From: UBA6522 sp965205045
GTDB lineage: Bacteria; Pseudomonadota; Gammaproteobacteria; Steroidobacterales; Rariloculaceae
Direction of reading: 5' to 3'
Length of the DNA stretch: 64,000 nt
Assembly (NCBI GenBank): GCA_965205045.1
Contig: OZ242031.1
Span: forward strand, 1,736,001 to 1,800,000
Made by a program: the position numbers and the translations under genes. Positions within the stretch are counted from its first letter, which is position 1. Every line of letters begins with the position of its first letter. Shown one piece after another: positions 31,910 through 40,948 of the stretch. Below the pieces are notes generated by a model. The model was not told where the DNA came from, did not search any database, and saw nothing but the letters and a program-made list of their open reading frames with translations.

Positions 31910-32971
31910 CTACCGCCCCACCGCCGGCCTTTCCTCCAACACCGCCACCGTCTCAAACACCCCCGCCCCACGCCTGTGCCCCCGAACCTGTACGTGATCC
32001 CCGGGCCGCAGCCCCGCCACCCGGTTCATCGCCTGGTCCTTGCTGAGCATGCGTTCCCCGTTGATGTGCGTGATGATGTCCCCGGCTATCAGCCCCGCTG
32101 CGGCCGCCGGCCCCGCGACCTGCACCAGTTCCACCGCAGGCCCGGAAATTCCCAGTGCAGCGGCATTCATGCCCGGCAGATCCCATGCGTCGACCCCCAG
32201 CCAGCCCCGGACGACGCGGCCATGCTCGATCAGTTCGTCCATTACGCCGCGGACCAGGTTCACCGGAATGGCGAAGCCGATGCCTTCCGGAGGGCTGCGC
32301 GTCAGGGTGGCAAAGCGCGCGGTATTGATGCCGATCAGTTCGCCGCGGGTGTTGACCAGGGCGCCGCCGGAATTGCCTATGTTGATGGCCGCATCGGTCT
32401 GAATGAAGTTCTCGAAGATGGTCAGGCCGATACCGCGGCCGGTGGCGCTGACGATGCCCGACGTCACGCTCTGGCTGAGCCCGTAGGCATTGCCGATGGC
32501 CAGTACGACATCGCCGATCTCGAGCGTATCGCTTCTGCCCAGGCGAATGGCCGGCAGGTCCGGCAGGTCGACCTTGAGCAGCGCCAGTTCCGTCTCGGGA
32601 TCGGCGCCGACGAAGCGCGGATGCGCCTCGCGGCCGTCGGCAAGCTGCACCACCACCTGGTCCGCATCCCGAATGACATGCCAGTTGGTCACGATGAGGC
32701 CGTCCTGGCTGATGATCACTCCGGAGCCCAGGCCCTGATCCACGATCATCCCGGCACCCAGGCTGCCCCGCTGGCCCAGCCGCGCCGTGCGCAGACTGAC
32801 GACCGCCGGGGCGCTGGCGTTCACCGCACTGGCGTAGCTGGTGGCGGGAGATTGCGCGCCGCCGCCGAGATTGACCAGATCGGGGCGCAACAGCACCACG
32901 ACGAATGCCACCGCCAGTCCGAAAGCGGACGATTGGGCGACAAACGCCAGTACTCTCCACGAGGTTTTCAT
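31910..32971 (-). CDS. DegS/AlgW-like membrane-anchored serine protease
   Basis: The 353-aa protein has an N-terminal membrane anchor (WRVLAFVAQSSAFGLAVAFVVV), a trypsin-like protease domain and one PDZ domain (about 255-345). The catalytic triad is visible: His in TNWHVI, Asp in ETELALLKVD, Ser in GNSGGAL. One PDZ domain and an uncleaved anchor fit DegS/AlgW, which senses misfolded outer-membrane proteins and starts cleavage of the anti-sigma factor RseA/MucA. It diverges from petABC. Confidence 0.85.
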   Translation of the reverse strand: MKTSWRVLAFVAQSSAFGLAVAFVVVLLRPDLVNLGGGAQSPATSYASAVNASAPAVVSLRTARLGQRGSLGAGMIVDQGLGSGVIISQDGLIVTNWHVIRDADQVVVQLADGREAHPRFVGADPETELALLKVDLPDLPAIRLGRSDTLEIGDVVLAIGNAYGLSQSVTSGIVSATGRGIGLTIFENFIQTDAAINIGNSGGALVNTRGELIGINTARFATLTRSPPEGIGFAIPVNLVRGVMDELIEHGRVVRGWLGVDAWDLPGMNAAALGISGPAVELVQVAGPAAAAGLIAGDIITHINGERMLSKDQAMNRVAGLRPGDHVQVRGHRRGAGVFETVAVLEERPAVGR

Positions 32972-33076
32972 GCGACTAGTTTACCTGCTGGGCCGGGCAC
33001 CTACCTTCAGTTGGTCAGCGTGGATGGCCGATAGTTCACGCAGGGTGGTCTGTGGCCAAGTTTGCGGCGCCGCGTG

Positions 33077-33082
33077 TATAAT
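33077..33082 (+). promoter_or_regulatory. Candidate -10 box of the petABC operon
   Basis: A perfect TATAAT lies 69 bases before the petA start in the divergent degS-petA region. No good -35 hexamer is found at the right distance (GGCCAA at 33054-33059). Confidence 0.4.
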
Positions 33083-33150
33083 TCCGCGCTTCCAGTGACT
33101 TCCCCGTGAGCAGGGCAAGCAGACCTGCCTGCCCCCCGATCCGCGCACCG

Positions 33151-33741
33151 ATGACCGACACGACCGATCTCAGCAGGCGCCACTTTCTGGTAGCCGCAAC
33201 CGTGACCACCGGCGGTGCGGGCGTGGTCGCCGCGGCGGTCCCCTTTGTCGCGTCTTTCAGGCCCAGCGCCCGCGCACAGGCGCTCGGTGCGCCGGTGGAG
33301 GTGGACATCGGCAAGATGGAGCCCGGCGCACTGGTCAAGGTCGAGTGGCGCGGACGCGTGATCATGATCGTGCGCCGCACGGAATCCATGCTCGGCAAGT
33401 TGGCGGAACTGGAGGATCAACTGGCCGACCCCGCTTCCACCGCTTCGCTGCAACCGGGCTACGCCGTCAACGATCACCGCAGCATCCGTCCCGAGTATCT
33501 TGTCGTGGAGGGCGTGTGTACCCATCTCGGGTGCGCGCCCACACCGCGATTCGACGTCGCGCCCGCGGATCTGGGCGCTGACTGGGCCGGCGGGTTCTTC
33601 TGTGCTTGCCACGGTTCGAAGTTCGACCTGGCCGGGCGCGTCTACCGGGGCGTTCCGGCACCGACAAATCTGAGCGTGCCTCCACATCGTTACGTGGCGG
33701 AGAACGTATTGCTCATCGGTTCCGACACCGGAGCATCCTAG
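33151..33741 (+). CDS. petA: Ubiquinol-cytochrome c reductase, Rieske iron-sulfur subunit
   Basis: The protein of about 196 aa from the ATG at 33151 has a twin-arginine-type N-terminus (SRRHFLVAATV) and one membrane helix, then a Rieske domain. The [2Fe-2S] ligands are in VCTHLGC and CACHGS, in the usual positions. It passes electrons from ubiquinol to cytochrome c1 in the bc1 complex. The first gene of petABC; cytochrome b starts right after its stop. The frame opens further upstream (33106) but the Met before the RR motif fits best. Confidence 0.92.
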   Translation: MTDTTDLSRRHFLVAATVTTGGAGVVAAAVPFVASFRPSARAQALGAPVEVDIGKMEPGALVKVEWRGRVIMIVRRTESMLGKLAELEDQLADPASTASLQPGYAVNDHRSIRPEYLVVEGVCTHLGCAPTPRFDVAPADLGADWAGGFFCACHGSKFDLAGRVYRGVPAPTNLSVPPHRYVAENVLLIGSDTGAS

Positions 33742-34995
33742 GTGGCCGCATCCGCGTCGGACATGGTTGACCGCCTCGGCCGGGGCGCGAACTCGCTGGT
33801 CAGGTGGATCGACGACCGCTTCCCCATGAGCAAGCTCATCCGCGAGCACGCCACCGAATACTACGCCTCGAAGAACTTCAATTTCTGGTACGGCTTCGGG
33901 GTTCTGGCCACGGTGGTCCTGATACTGCAGATCGTCACCGGCATCGCCCTGACCATGAACTACAAGCCGTCCGCCGCGGAGGCGTTCGCCTCGGTGGAGT
34001 ACATCATGCGCGACGTGGAGTGGGGCTGGCTGATCCGCTACCTGCACTCCACCGGCGCGTCGGCGTTCTTCATCGTCGTGTACCTGCACATCTTCCGGGG
34101 GCTGCTCTACGGCTCCTACAAGAAGCCGCGGGAACTGGTCTGGATCTGCGGCATGTTCATCTACGTGTGCATGATGGCCGAGGCGTTCTTCGGCTACCTG
34201 CTGCCCTGGGGAAACATGTCGTACTGGGGCGCGCAGGTCATCGTCTCGCTGTTCGGAGCGCTGCCCGTGGTCGGCGAGGCGCTGGCGGAATGGATTCGCG
34301 GCGATTACTACATTTCCGACATCACCCTGAATCGCTTCTTCGCGTTCCACGTGATCGCCGTGCCGTTGATGCTGGTCTTCCTGGTGGTGGTGCACATCAT
34401 GGCCCTGCACGAGGTGGGCTCGAACAACCCCGACGGCATCGAAATCAAGGACCACAAGGACGCAAGCGGCAAGCCCGTCGACGGCGTCGCCTTTCACCCG
34501 TATCACACCAGCAAGGACCTGGTGATCATCACCGTGTTCCTGATCGTGTTCGCGTTCGTGGTATTTTTCGTTCCGGACATGGGCGGGCTGTTCCTGGAGC
34601 ACGCCAATTTCGAGCCGGCCAACGTGCTGCAGACGCCCGAGCATATCGCCCCGGTGTGGTACTTCACACCGTTCTACGCCATTCTCAGGGCGGTACCCTA
34701 CAAGCTGCTGGGCGTAATACTGATGGGTCTGGCGGTGTTGTTGCCGTTCTTCCTGCCGTGGCTGGACCGCTGTCCCGTCAAGTCCATCCGATACCGGGGC
34801 TGGGTCTACAAGCTGGCGCTGGCCGGTTTCGCGATCAGCTTCCTGGTGCTGGGCTACCTTGGGCTGCAGCCTGTCTCCGACACCTACACGCTGCTGTGCC
34901 GCCTGTTCGCCATACCCTATTTCGGCTTCTTCCTGCTGATGCCGCTGTATACGTCGTGGGAGAAGCCCAGGCCGGTTCCGGAGCGGGTTCGATAA
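33742..34995 (+). CDS. petB: Ubiquinol-cytochrome c reductase, cytochrome b subunit
   Basis: The protein is 417 aa with eight expected membrane helices. The four heme ligands are visible as pairs: His in IRYLHSTGASAFF and VYLHIFRG, and His in FAFHVIAVP and VVVHIMALHEVGSN. The Qo-site PEWY motif is replaced by PVWYFTPFYAILRAVP, i.e. PVWY, a known natural variation to note. The start is either GTG 33742 or ATG 33763. Stop and petC start overlap (ATAATG). Confidence 0.93.
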   Translation: MAASASDMVDRLGRGANSLVRWIDDRFPMSKLIREHATEYYASKNFNFWYGFGVLATVVLILQIVTGIALTMNYKPSAAEAFASVEYIMRDVEWGWLIRYLHSTGASAFFIVVYLHIFRGLLYGSYKKPRELVWICGMFIYVCMMAEAFFGYLLPWGNMSYWGAQVIVSLFGALPVVGEALAEWIRGDYYISDITLNRFFAFHVIAVPLMLVFLVVVHIMALHEVGSNNPDGIEIKDHKDASGKPVDGVAFHPYHTSKDLVIITVFLIVFAFVVFFVPDMGGLFLEHANFEPANVLQTPEHIAPVWYFTPFYAILRAVPYKLLGVILMGLAVLLPFFLPWLDRCPVKSIRYRGWVYKLALAGFAISFLVLGYLGLQPVSDTYTLLCRLFAIPYFGFFLLMPLYTSWEKPRPVPERVR

Positions 34996-35741
34996 TGGTT
35001 CGCCAAGTCATCGCGGGCCTGTTGCTTGCCGCCAGTGCCGCATCCTGGGGCCAGGATCACGGCGCAGCCGTTGCAGAACTGATGCCCGCGAACAACGACA
35101 TCGGCGACATTGCCTCGCTGCAACGGGGCGCGAAGTATTTCGTGAACTACTGTCTGGGATGCCATTCGGCGCAGTATGTTCGCTACAACCGGCTCGGCGA
35201 GGATCTTGGCCTCACAGACGCGCAGGTGGTGGAGAATCTGATGTTCGGCGTGGGGCAACTGCATGACACCTTGGTCAGCAGCATGCGCCCGGAGGACGGG
35301 GCGCTATGGTTCGGCGTCGCGCCGCCGGACCTTTCCCTCATCGCCCGCAGCCGCGGCGTCGATTACTTGTACAATTACATGCGGGGCTTCTACTCCGACC
35401 CGTCCAGGCCCACGGGCTCGAACAACCTGTGGCTGGAGAACACGGCGATGCCCGATGTGCTCTGGGAACTGGGCGGCACCCGGTCGGCGGCCTTTTCCGA
35501 GCATGACGAAGATGGGGTCGTCACGCGCTCTCTGGACCACCTGGAAGTGATCCGGGAGGGGACGCTGAACGAAGAAGAATTTGACCAGGTGCTTCGCGAC
35601 ATCACGAATTTTCTGGAATATATCGGCGAACCGATTCAGTTGGAGCGCCGCGCCCTGGGCGTTCGCGTGATCGCGTTTCTGTTGATCTTCCTCGTGATCG
35701 CATACATGCTGAAAAGGGAAATCTGGAGGGGCGTCCAATAG
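34995..35741 (+). CDS. petC: Cytochrome c1
   Basis: The 248-aa protein has a signal peptide (VIAGLLLAASAASWGQ), the heme-binding CLGCHS motif near residue 53, the Met-ligand region ENTAMPDVLW, and a C-terminal membrane anchor (VIAFLLIFLVIAYML) with KREIW after it. It is the third bc1 subunit, accepting electrons from the Rieske protein. The ATG overlaps the petB stop by one base, indicating coupled translation. Confidence 0.93.
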   Translation: MVRQVIAGLLLAASAASWGQDHGAAVAELMPANNDIGDIASLQRGAKYFVNYCLGCHSAQYVRYNRLGEDLGLTDAQVVENLMFGVGQLHDTLVSSMRPEDGALWFGVAPPDLSLIARSRGVDYLYNYMRGFYSDPSRPTGSNNLWLENTAMPDVLWELGGTRSAAFSEHDEDGVVTRSLDHLEVIREGTLNEEEFDQVLRDITNFLEYIGEPIQLERRALGVRVIAFLLIFLVIAYMLKREIWRGVQ

Positions 35742-35844
35742 TGCCGGCACCGATACGAAATGATCGGGTGGCTCCGGCGCCAGGCCTGTTTGCAGGCCCC
35801 CGGCCCGCTGTTCAGCAACAATCCATGCCTATCGGGAGCCATGT

Positions 35845-36474
35845 TTGACTGTAATCGCTAATCGCCGCTCTGTAATGACCCTGTTTTCCGATCCCACCGA
35901 TCCGTGGAGTCATCGCACGCGCCTGGTGCTTGCCGAGAAGAGCGTCAACATCGACTACATCGATGTGCAGCACGGCAACCTGCCGGAGGATCTGCTCGAC
36001 CTGAATCCCTACAACAGCGTGCCGACACTGGTGGACCGGGAGCTGGTCCTGTACGACTCGCGCGTGATCGTGGAGTACCTGGACGAGCGCTTTCCACATC
36101 CGCCGCTGATGCCGGTGGACCCGGTGACGCGCGCCCAGTACCGCCTCTACCTCTACCGGATCGAACGGGACTGGTACTCGGAGGCGGACAGGATCGTCAC
36201 GAGCGGGGATCGAAAGACCGTGACCCGGGCCCGCAATGCGTTGCGCGACAGCATTGTCTCCACCGCGGAGATTTTCGCGGCCAAGAAGTTCTTTCTCAGC
36301 GACGAGTTCTCGCTGGTCGACTGCAGCATCGCACCCGTCTTCTGGCGGCTGCCGGTGCTCGAGATCGAATTGCCCTCACAGGCGCGACCGATCCTGCGCT
36401 ACATGGATACGGTATTCTCCAGACCGTCGTTCCAGTTCAGTCTGACGGAACTGGAGCAGGAAATGCGGGAGTAG
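35845..36474 (+). CDS. sspA: Stringent starvation protein A
   Basis: The 209-aa protein has a GST-like fold: thioredoxin-type N-domain (RSVMTLFSDPTDPWSHRTR) with NPYNSVPTLVDREL, then a helical C-domain (YLDERFPHPPLMPVDPVTRA). The sequence up to MPVDP closely follows E. coli SspA, which binds RNA polymerase and acts in acid and stationary-phase response. Alignment with E. coli SspA supports the TTG start at 35845; ATG 35875 is an alternative. The usual partner sspB is not found downstream. Confidence 0.9.
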   Translation: MTVIANRRSVMTLFSDPTDPWSHRTRLVLAEKSVNIDYIDVQHGNLPEDLLDLNPYNSVPTLVDRELVLYDSRVIVEYLDERFPHPPLMPVDPVTRAQYRLYLYRIERDWYSEADRIVTSGDRKTVTRARNALRDSIVSTAEIFAAKKFFLSDEFSLVDCSIAPVFWRLPVLEIELPSQARPILRYMDTVFSRPSFQFSLTELEQEMRE

Positions 36475-36564
36475 CCGAGCAGCCCGGTCCATGACCGCAA
36501 GTCCCCAGCGACGACCGGGGACGTGCGGTGCATCTCGGCGTGTCTCGCGTCGCTTCAACCATGA

Positions 36565-36908
36565 TGCGATCTGCCGGATTCCTGTCGGCCCGAATCGCTC
36601 GATCGGGACGAGCGCGAAATCTACATCATCAACTGGAAGCGGGTGCTGGTCTACGACATGGATACCGGCTACTTCAAGCGCGGCCGGGGCGGGCACGGCA
36701 TGCCGCTGGAAGAGATCACGAACGACCCGATCCAGCCATACGAGTGGGACGGCGCGCCGGCGCCCTGGCGCACCATGGCCCGGCTCCCCGCTCGTTCGAG
36801 CGCCGGGGCCTTTCCCCCGAGGATTTTCTCGGTGAGGCCAGGACCGCGGGCTTTACGCGCGGCTACGCGCCCACTAGTTCGGCGTCGACGAGATCGCAGA
36901 TGCAGTGA
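36565..36908 (+). pseudogene. Possible frameshifted remnant of unknown gene
   Basis: Between sspA and diaA one frame reads SLDRDEREIYIINWKRVLVY, then DMDTGYFKRGRGGHGMPLEE, then PIQPYEWDGAPAPWRTMARL. A second frame continues RSFERRGLSPEDFLGEARTA to a stop at 36908, as if one base had been lost or gained near 36783. There is no start codon at the front. The order of charged and aromatic residues looks coding, but I recognise no family, and it is not SspB. The end overlaps diaA on the other strand. Confidence 0.35.
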
Positions 36909-37441
36909 ATGATGAGGCCGTGCACTTCCTGGATGCGGCTGGTGCGGTGTCCGGGCACGCGGATCTCGATGTCGTCCCCGTCCAGCACATCGGCCATCGC
37001 GCCGCCGTCCCGGCCGGTCAGCGCCACCACGGCGATGCCGCGCTCGTGGGCGGTCCTGACGGCCCTGACGACGTTTTCGGAATTGCCCGACGTGGTGATC
37101 GCGAACAGTGCGTCACCCTTCCGGCCCAGGGCCTGCACCTGTTTGGCGAAGACGTCCGCGTAGGCGTAGTCGTTGGCGATCGCGGTGAGTGCGGAGGTAT
37201 CGGTGCTCAAGGCGACCGCCGCAAGTCCCGGGCGCTCGGTCTCGAACCGTCCGAGCAACTCGCCGCTGAAATGCTGGGCGTCGGCTGCCGAGCCGCCGTT
37301 GCCGCAACAGAGAATCTTCCCGCCTTCGGCCAGGCAGGCGGCAAGCGCACGGCCAGCCTCCACAATCGCCGGCGCCAGCGCCTGCGACTCCCGGGCAAGC
37401 TCGATGCTCTCGTGAAACTGGTTCAGTACGCGGTCTTGCAT
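36863..37441 (-). CDS. diaA: SIS-domain protein DiaA (phosphoheptose isomerase family)
   Basis: The protein of about 192 aa from the ATG at 37441 (MQDRVLNQFHESIEL) has the SIS sugar-isomerase fold with CCGNGGSAADAQHFSGEL near residue 50 and ITTSGNSENVVRA near 115. DiaA binds DnaA and promotes initiation; its close paralogue GmhA makes heptose phosphate. Position next to yraN and lpoA identifies it as DiaA rather than GmhA, though activity cannot be told from sequence. Confidence 0.8.
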   Translation of the reverse strand: MQDRVLNQFHESIELARESQALAPAIVEAGRALAACLAEGGKILCCGNGGSAADAQHFSGELLGRFETERPGLAAVALSTDTSALTAIANDYAYADVFAKQVQALGRKGDALFAITTSGNSENVVRAVRTAHERGIAVVALTGRDGGAMADVLDGDDIEIRVPGHRTSRIQEVHGLIIHCICDLVDAELVGA

Positions 37442-37478
37442 CTTTCCGCCAGCACTTTGCCCGGAAAACGGGACCCCT

Positions 37479-37919
37479 TCAAGCGCCCCCGCCATCGAAG
37501 GCGTTCCGGATCCAGCGGACGGTGGGGGCGGCCCTGTCGATATGGTCGATGCAGAACACATCGAAACGCAGCCGATAACCGCTCCACTGCGGATGCGTCA
37601 TCAGCAGGTGGCGGGTTGCGCGCACGAGTTTGCGCTGCTTGCGAACGTCCACCGACTCGCCAGCGCGGGCGAATCGGCTGCTGGCGCGGGCACGCACTTC
37701 GACGATGACCAGCGTGGCGCCGTCGAGGCAGACGAGATCCAGTTCACCCAGCCGGCAGCGATAGCGCTGGATCAGCACCCGCAGGCCCTTCCGCTCGAGA
37801 TACCGGGCCGTGCGCTGTTCCCAGGCGACCCCGCTCTCGGGCCCCGTGGAGGCTTTACCTGAGACCCGCGAGTTCAGCGGCGGTTTCGGGAGCGGCGCCC
37901 GCCTCCGGTTCGACCGCAA
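37479..37919 (-). CDS. yraN: YraN/UPF0102 family protein
   Basis: Up to 146 aa with the YraN endonuclease-like core: GVAWEQRTARYLERKGLRVL, RCRLGELDLVC, LVIVEVRARASSRFA and RFDVFCID. The fold is a PD-(D/E)XK variant (Asp in GELDLV, E-V-R in VIVEVR). The start is uncertain. The only ATG in frame (37919) overlaps the lpoA end by 65 bases. Between lpoA and diaA as in other gammaproteobacteria. Confidence 0.8.
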   Translation of the reverse strand: MRSNRRRAPLPKPPLNSRVSGKASTGPESGVAWEQRTARYLERKGLRVLIQRYRCRLGELDLVCLDGATLVIVEVRARASSRFARAGESVDVRKQRKLVRATRHLLMTHPQWSGYRLRFDVFCIDHIDRAAPTVRWIRNAFDGGGA

Positions 37920-39327
37920 CGGGTAATCCGTCGCGAAATTGCGCCAGGGGAAGTTCGCGGCGCACGCGGCCGCTCTCGTCGAGACTCAGTTCGCCGGACA
38001 GGGCCGGAAACGACGTGAGCGCCCCCGGGTTGTCGTGAAGCGCGAGCATCAGGCGGTAGGCGTCGAAACCGAATCCGTAGAACCGGGTCCACTGGGCCGA
38101 GTTTCGCTCGGGCCAGTAGCGTCGAAGCGCCGCGGCCATGGTCGGCGGAGCGGCATCCGCCGCCAGCACCCAGGGCGTGTCGGCGAACAGCAACCCGTTC
38201 AGATCCCCGTTCTGGCGGCTGCTCTCGTAGATGGCCGACGTCGCGTAGGTCGGAATATCGCCGGCAAAGTAGAAACGCAACTGCGGTGCCAGCAGCCGGC
38301 CGGCACCGGCGCCGGCCGCGACGAAGATCGCATCGATGTCCTGGCGGCGCCGGGATTCGAATTCCAGCGGGATGCCGAGATCGGCTCCCAGTTGCTGGCG
38401 GCGCCGATCGCTCCTGTCGATGTTCAGCACTGTGGTGATCGCCGTGGAAAAATCCTGACCGGCGGGGTCGTAGGTCCCGATCTGCAGGAGTTGGCCGCCG
38501 AGCGCCTCCAGCTCCGACCGAAAGCTGCCGAGAAGGCGGTTGCCCCAGTCGTTGCGGGGAATCAGGGCCACCGAGTTGAGCGCTCCACTCGTCACCGCGT
38601 GTCGGGCGACCTGGCTCGCCTCATCTTCCGGCGCCAGCGCAAACTGATAGAGATTGGCGCCGGACCGGCCGCTTTCGGACGTGTTCAGTGCCAGCGTCGG
38701 CGTCGGTCCGGCGCTGTCGATGACGGCCTCGAGTTCAGGCTTCAACAGCGGACCGACGATGAATTCGGCGCCGTCGCCGCGGGCGGCGAGGTAGGCTTCG
38801 CGGGCACCCAGCAGGCCGGTGTCGTAAACGCGCAGCGCCGGTCCGGCGCGGGAACCGGTCTCCCGGCTCAAGTGACGGGCAAGAAAGCCATCCTGAATGG
38901 CGATCGCGGCCTGTCGCTGCGGCCCGGTCAGGGGCAGCAGCAGCGCCACCCGGGACAATGGCGCGGTCACCTGCGGCAGCGCGGCGCGAATCCGCTCCCG
39001 AAGCTCCGGAATCCTCTGCGCCTGTTCCGGAGTCGCATCGCTTGCGGCCCGGTCCAGCCATTCTCCGGCCGTATCGTAGGCGCCCAGTTCCACGAGAACC
39101 CCCGCCCCCGCGATGAGAAAACCGCTGAGCTCGCTGCCGCTGGAGGCGCCGACGAGTTGGGCGTAGATCTGCAGCGCCGGTTCGAATTCCTCCTCATCGA
39201 GCAGCCGCTCCGCCTCCTGCCGCAGAGCGGATGCGTCCACGGGCGCCTGCGTGGGACCCATGGTTTCGCAAGCCGGCAGCATCGCCAGCCAGGCCATCAA
39301 GGCCGGTATCCGGAGGCGATTCAGCAT
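37855..39327 (-). CDS. lpoA: Penicillin-binding protein activator LpoA-like lipoprotein
   Basis: From the ATG at 39327 the protein has 490 aa. It starts with a lipoprotein signal (IPALMAWLAMLPAC, Cys in the lipobox LPAC). A TPR-like helical domain follows (LDEEEFEPALQIYAQLV), then a periplasmic-binding-like domain (VALLLPLTGPQRQAAIAIQD; FIVGPLLKPELEAV; LLFADTPWVL). LpoA is anchored in the outer membrane and activates PBP1A. The gene order diaA-yraN-lpoA-rsmI matches E. coli. Confidence 0.85.
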   Translation of the reverse strand: MLNRLRIPALMAWLAMLPACETMGPTQAPVDASALRQEAERLLDEEEFEPALQIYAQLVGASSGSELSGFLIAGAGVLVELGAYDTAGEWLDRAASDATPEQAQRIPELRERIRAALPQVTAPLSRVALLLPLTGPQRQAAIAIQDGFLARHLSRETGSRAGPALRVYDTGLLGAREAYLAARGDGAEFIVGPLLKPELEAVIDSAGPTPTLALNTSESGRSGANLYQFALAPEDEASQVARHAVTSGALNSVALIPRNDWGNRLLGSFRSELEALGGQLLQIGTYDPAGQDFSTAITTVLNIDRSDRRRQQLGADLGIPLEFESRRRQDIDAIFVAAGAGAGRLLAPQLRFYFAGDIPTYATSAIYESSRQNGDLNGLLFADTPWVLAADAAPPTMAAALRRYWPERNSAQWTRFYGFGFDAYRLMLALHDNPGALTSFPALSGELSLDESGRVRRELPLAQFRDGLPVAVEPEAGAAPETAAELAGLR

Positions 39328-39372
39328 TGGTAAGGCTTGCACAGTTCGGTCGCTCGCGGGCAGCATGATCGC

Positions 39373-40215
39373 ATGAGCTCGACTTCCACCGGCACACTCC
39401 ATGTCGTCGCGACCCCCATCGGAAACCTGGACGACATCAGCCCGAGGGCGTGCCGAGTGCTTGAGTCGGTGGACCTGATTGCTGCCGAGGATACCCGGCG
39501 CACGCGGGGATTGCTATCGAAGTTTGGCGTCAAAACGCCCACAATCTCCTGCCACGATCACAACGAAGCCCGGCAGACCCCGAGGATACTGGAGCGGCTG
39601 CAGCGCGGGGAGTCGGTTGCGCTGGTCAGCGACGCAGGCACGCCGCTGCTGAGCGACCCGGGCCTGTTGCTGGTGCGGGCGGCGCACGATGCCGGTGTTC
39701 CGGTGGTTTCGGTCCCGGGCCCGAGCGCGCTGGCGGCGGCGCTGTCGGTGGCCGGAGAATCCACCGGCCGGTTCGTCTTCGAGGGCTTCCTGCCGCGCCG
39801 TGCCGGCCCCCGTCGACGTCGCCTGGAGCGTCTTGCGGGCGAAGCCGCGACCGTGGTGTTGTTCGAATCGGTGCACCGAATCCGCGAAACCATGGCCGAG
39901 TTGCTGGGGCAATTCGGATCCTGTCGTCGCGCCAGCCTCGTACGCGAACTCACCAAGCTCCATGAGCGCGTGCACCGCGGAACGCTCGATACGCTTACGG
40001 AGCAGCTTGGCGGCGAGATTCCCCTGAAGGGCGAGTTCGTGCTGGTGATCGCGGGCGCAGACGAGGAGACCGGGCCGGGGGACCGGGAGATACTGCGGGT
40101 GTTCGACCTGCTGGCGGTTGAAGTCTCCAACCGGGTGGCGGCGGCACTGGCCGCCAGGATTCTCGGCGTATCCCGAAACCGCGTCTACGGGCTCACGCGA
40201 GGCCGGCCGCTCTGA
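39373..40215 (+). CDS. rsmI: 16S rRNA (cytidine1402-2'-O)-methyltransferase
   Basis: Starting at the ATG at 39373 (MSSTSTGTLHVV) the protein has about 280 aa. Its SAM-binding tetrapyrrole-methylase fold shows VVATPIGNLDDISPRA, AAEDTRRTRGLL, VSDAGTPLLSDPG and VPGPSALAAALSVAG. RsmI methylates C1402 of 16S rRNA. It is divergent from lpoA, 45 bases apart, and followed by rnpB. Confidence 0.92.
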   Translation: MSSTSTGTLHVVATPIGNLDDISPRACRVLESVDLIAAEDTRRTRGLLSKFGVKTPTISCHDHNEARQTPRILERLQRGESVALVSDAGTPLLSDPGLLLVRAAHDAGVPVVSVPGPSALAAALSVAGESTGRFVFEGFLPRRAGPRRRRLERLAGEAATVVLFESVHRIRETMAELLGQFGSCRRASLVRELTKLHERVHRGTLDTLTEQLGGEIPLKGEFVLVIAGADEETGPGDREILRVFDLLAVEVSNRVAAALAARILGVSRNRVYGLTRGRPL

Positions 40216-40227
40216 TAATCTACCCGC

Positions 40228-40569
40228 GGGAGTCGGCCGGGCAGTCGCCGGGAGCAATCCCGGAGGAAAGTCCGGGCTTCATTGGGCAGGGTGCCAGGTA
40301 ACGCCTGGGGGGCGCGAGCCTACGGAAAGTGCCGCAGAAAATATACCGCCGGCCGCGGGGCCGGCAAGGGTGAAATGGTGCGGTAAGAGCGCACCGCGCA
40401 GGCGGTAACGCCTGTGGCAGGGTAAACCCCACCCGAAGCAAGACCGAATAGGGGAACGATCGCAGTGTGCCCAAACGAGTTCCCGGGTAGGTCGCTCGAG
40501 GCGTGCGGTGACGCACGTCCCAGATGAATGGCTGTCCTCGACAGAACCCGGCTTACAGGCCGGCTCCCT
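40228..40569 (+). ncRNA. rnpB: RNase P RNA (M1 RNA), class A
   Basis: About 342 nt. Universal landmarks are present in order: GAGGAAAGTCCGGGCT near 40262, GGGCAGGGTGCCAGGTAAC near 40284, GGGTGAAATGGTGCGGTAAG near 40368, AACCCCACCCG near 40424, GAATAGGGGAACGATCG near 40445, and CGACAGAACCCGGCTTACAG near 40539. The 5' GGAGTCGGCCGG and 3' CCGGCTCC ends pair. It lies between rsmI and mraZ, the usual gammaproteobacterial place. Ends are estimated to within a few bases. Confidence 0.95.
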
Positions 40570-40869
40570 TCCACTTCCCGCTCCCGGGCGTCCTTTCCGG
40601 GACGAAACCGCGCCTTGCCGCCTGGGGGCTTCGCCGGCCGGGCGCCCCGCCCGGCGGAGCGGCGCCCGTATGTCGCCGACGCGCCCGGCTGGCCGGGGTG
40701 CCTCGCCGGTCCGGACGCCATGCGGGACCCTTGCCCGGACTGAAGTTCCGTCGATTTCCTAAATATTCACCCAAGAAACGGCGCGTAACTCATTGATTAT
40801 TTGTTTCCCCCGGGTGCCTCCAACGGCCAAATTTCGCGCCTAACTCACTGTCCCACCGAAAAAAATGTA
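40570..40869. other. Non-coding region between rnpB and the dcw promoter
   Basis: Three hundred GC-rich bases turn AT-rich near 40755. I see no gene, RNA or clear terminator here; the dcw promoter and operator follow at 40870. Confidence 0.5.
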
Positions 40870-40899
40870 TTGACACTCAACCAACCCCGTCCATATAGT
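40870..40899 (+). promoter_or_regulatory. Promoter of the dcw cluster (Pmra)
   Basis: TTGACA (40870-40875), 18-base spacer, TATAGT (40894-40899). Transcription should start near 40906, just before the first MraZ box. Confidence 0.75.
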
Positions 40900-40908
40900 G
40901 TCGAAAAG

Positions 40909-40941
40909 TGGATAAAAATGGATAAATGTGGGAGAAAATGG
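40909..40941 (+). promoter_or_regulatory. MraZ operator: four TGG boxes on a 10-bp period
   Basis: TGG triplets occur at 40909, 40919, 40929 and 40939, in the repeats TGGAT, TGGAT, TGGGA and TGGGT. E. coli MraZ represses its own operon by binding direct TGGGN repeats separated by 5 bases. The repeats overlap the transcription start and end 8 bases before the mraZ ATG. Confidence 0.8.
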
Positions 40942-40948
40942 GTTTCAG

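Noticed and set aside
36905..37708. Plus-strand frame opposite diaA and yraN
   Set aside because: Antisense to conserved SIS and YraN motifs, with no motif of its own.
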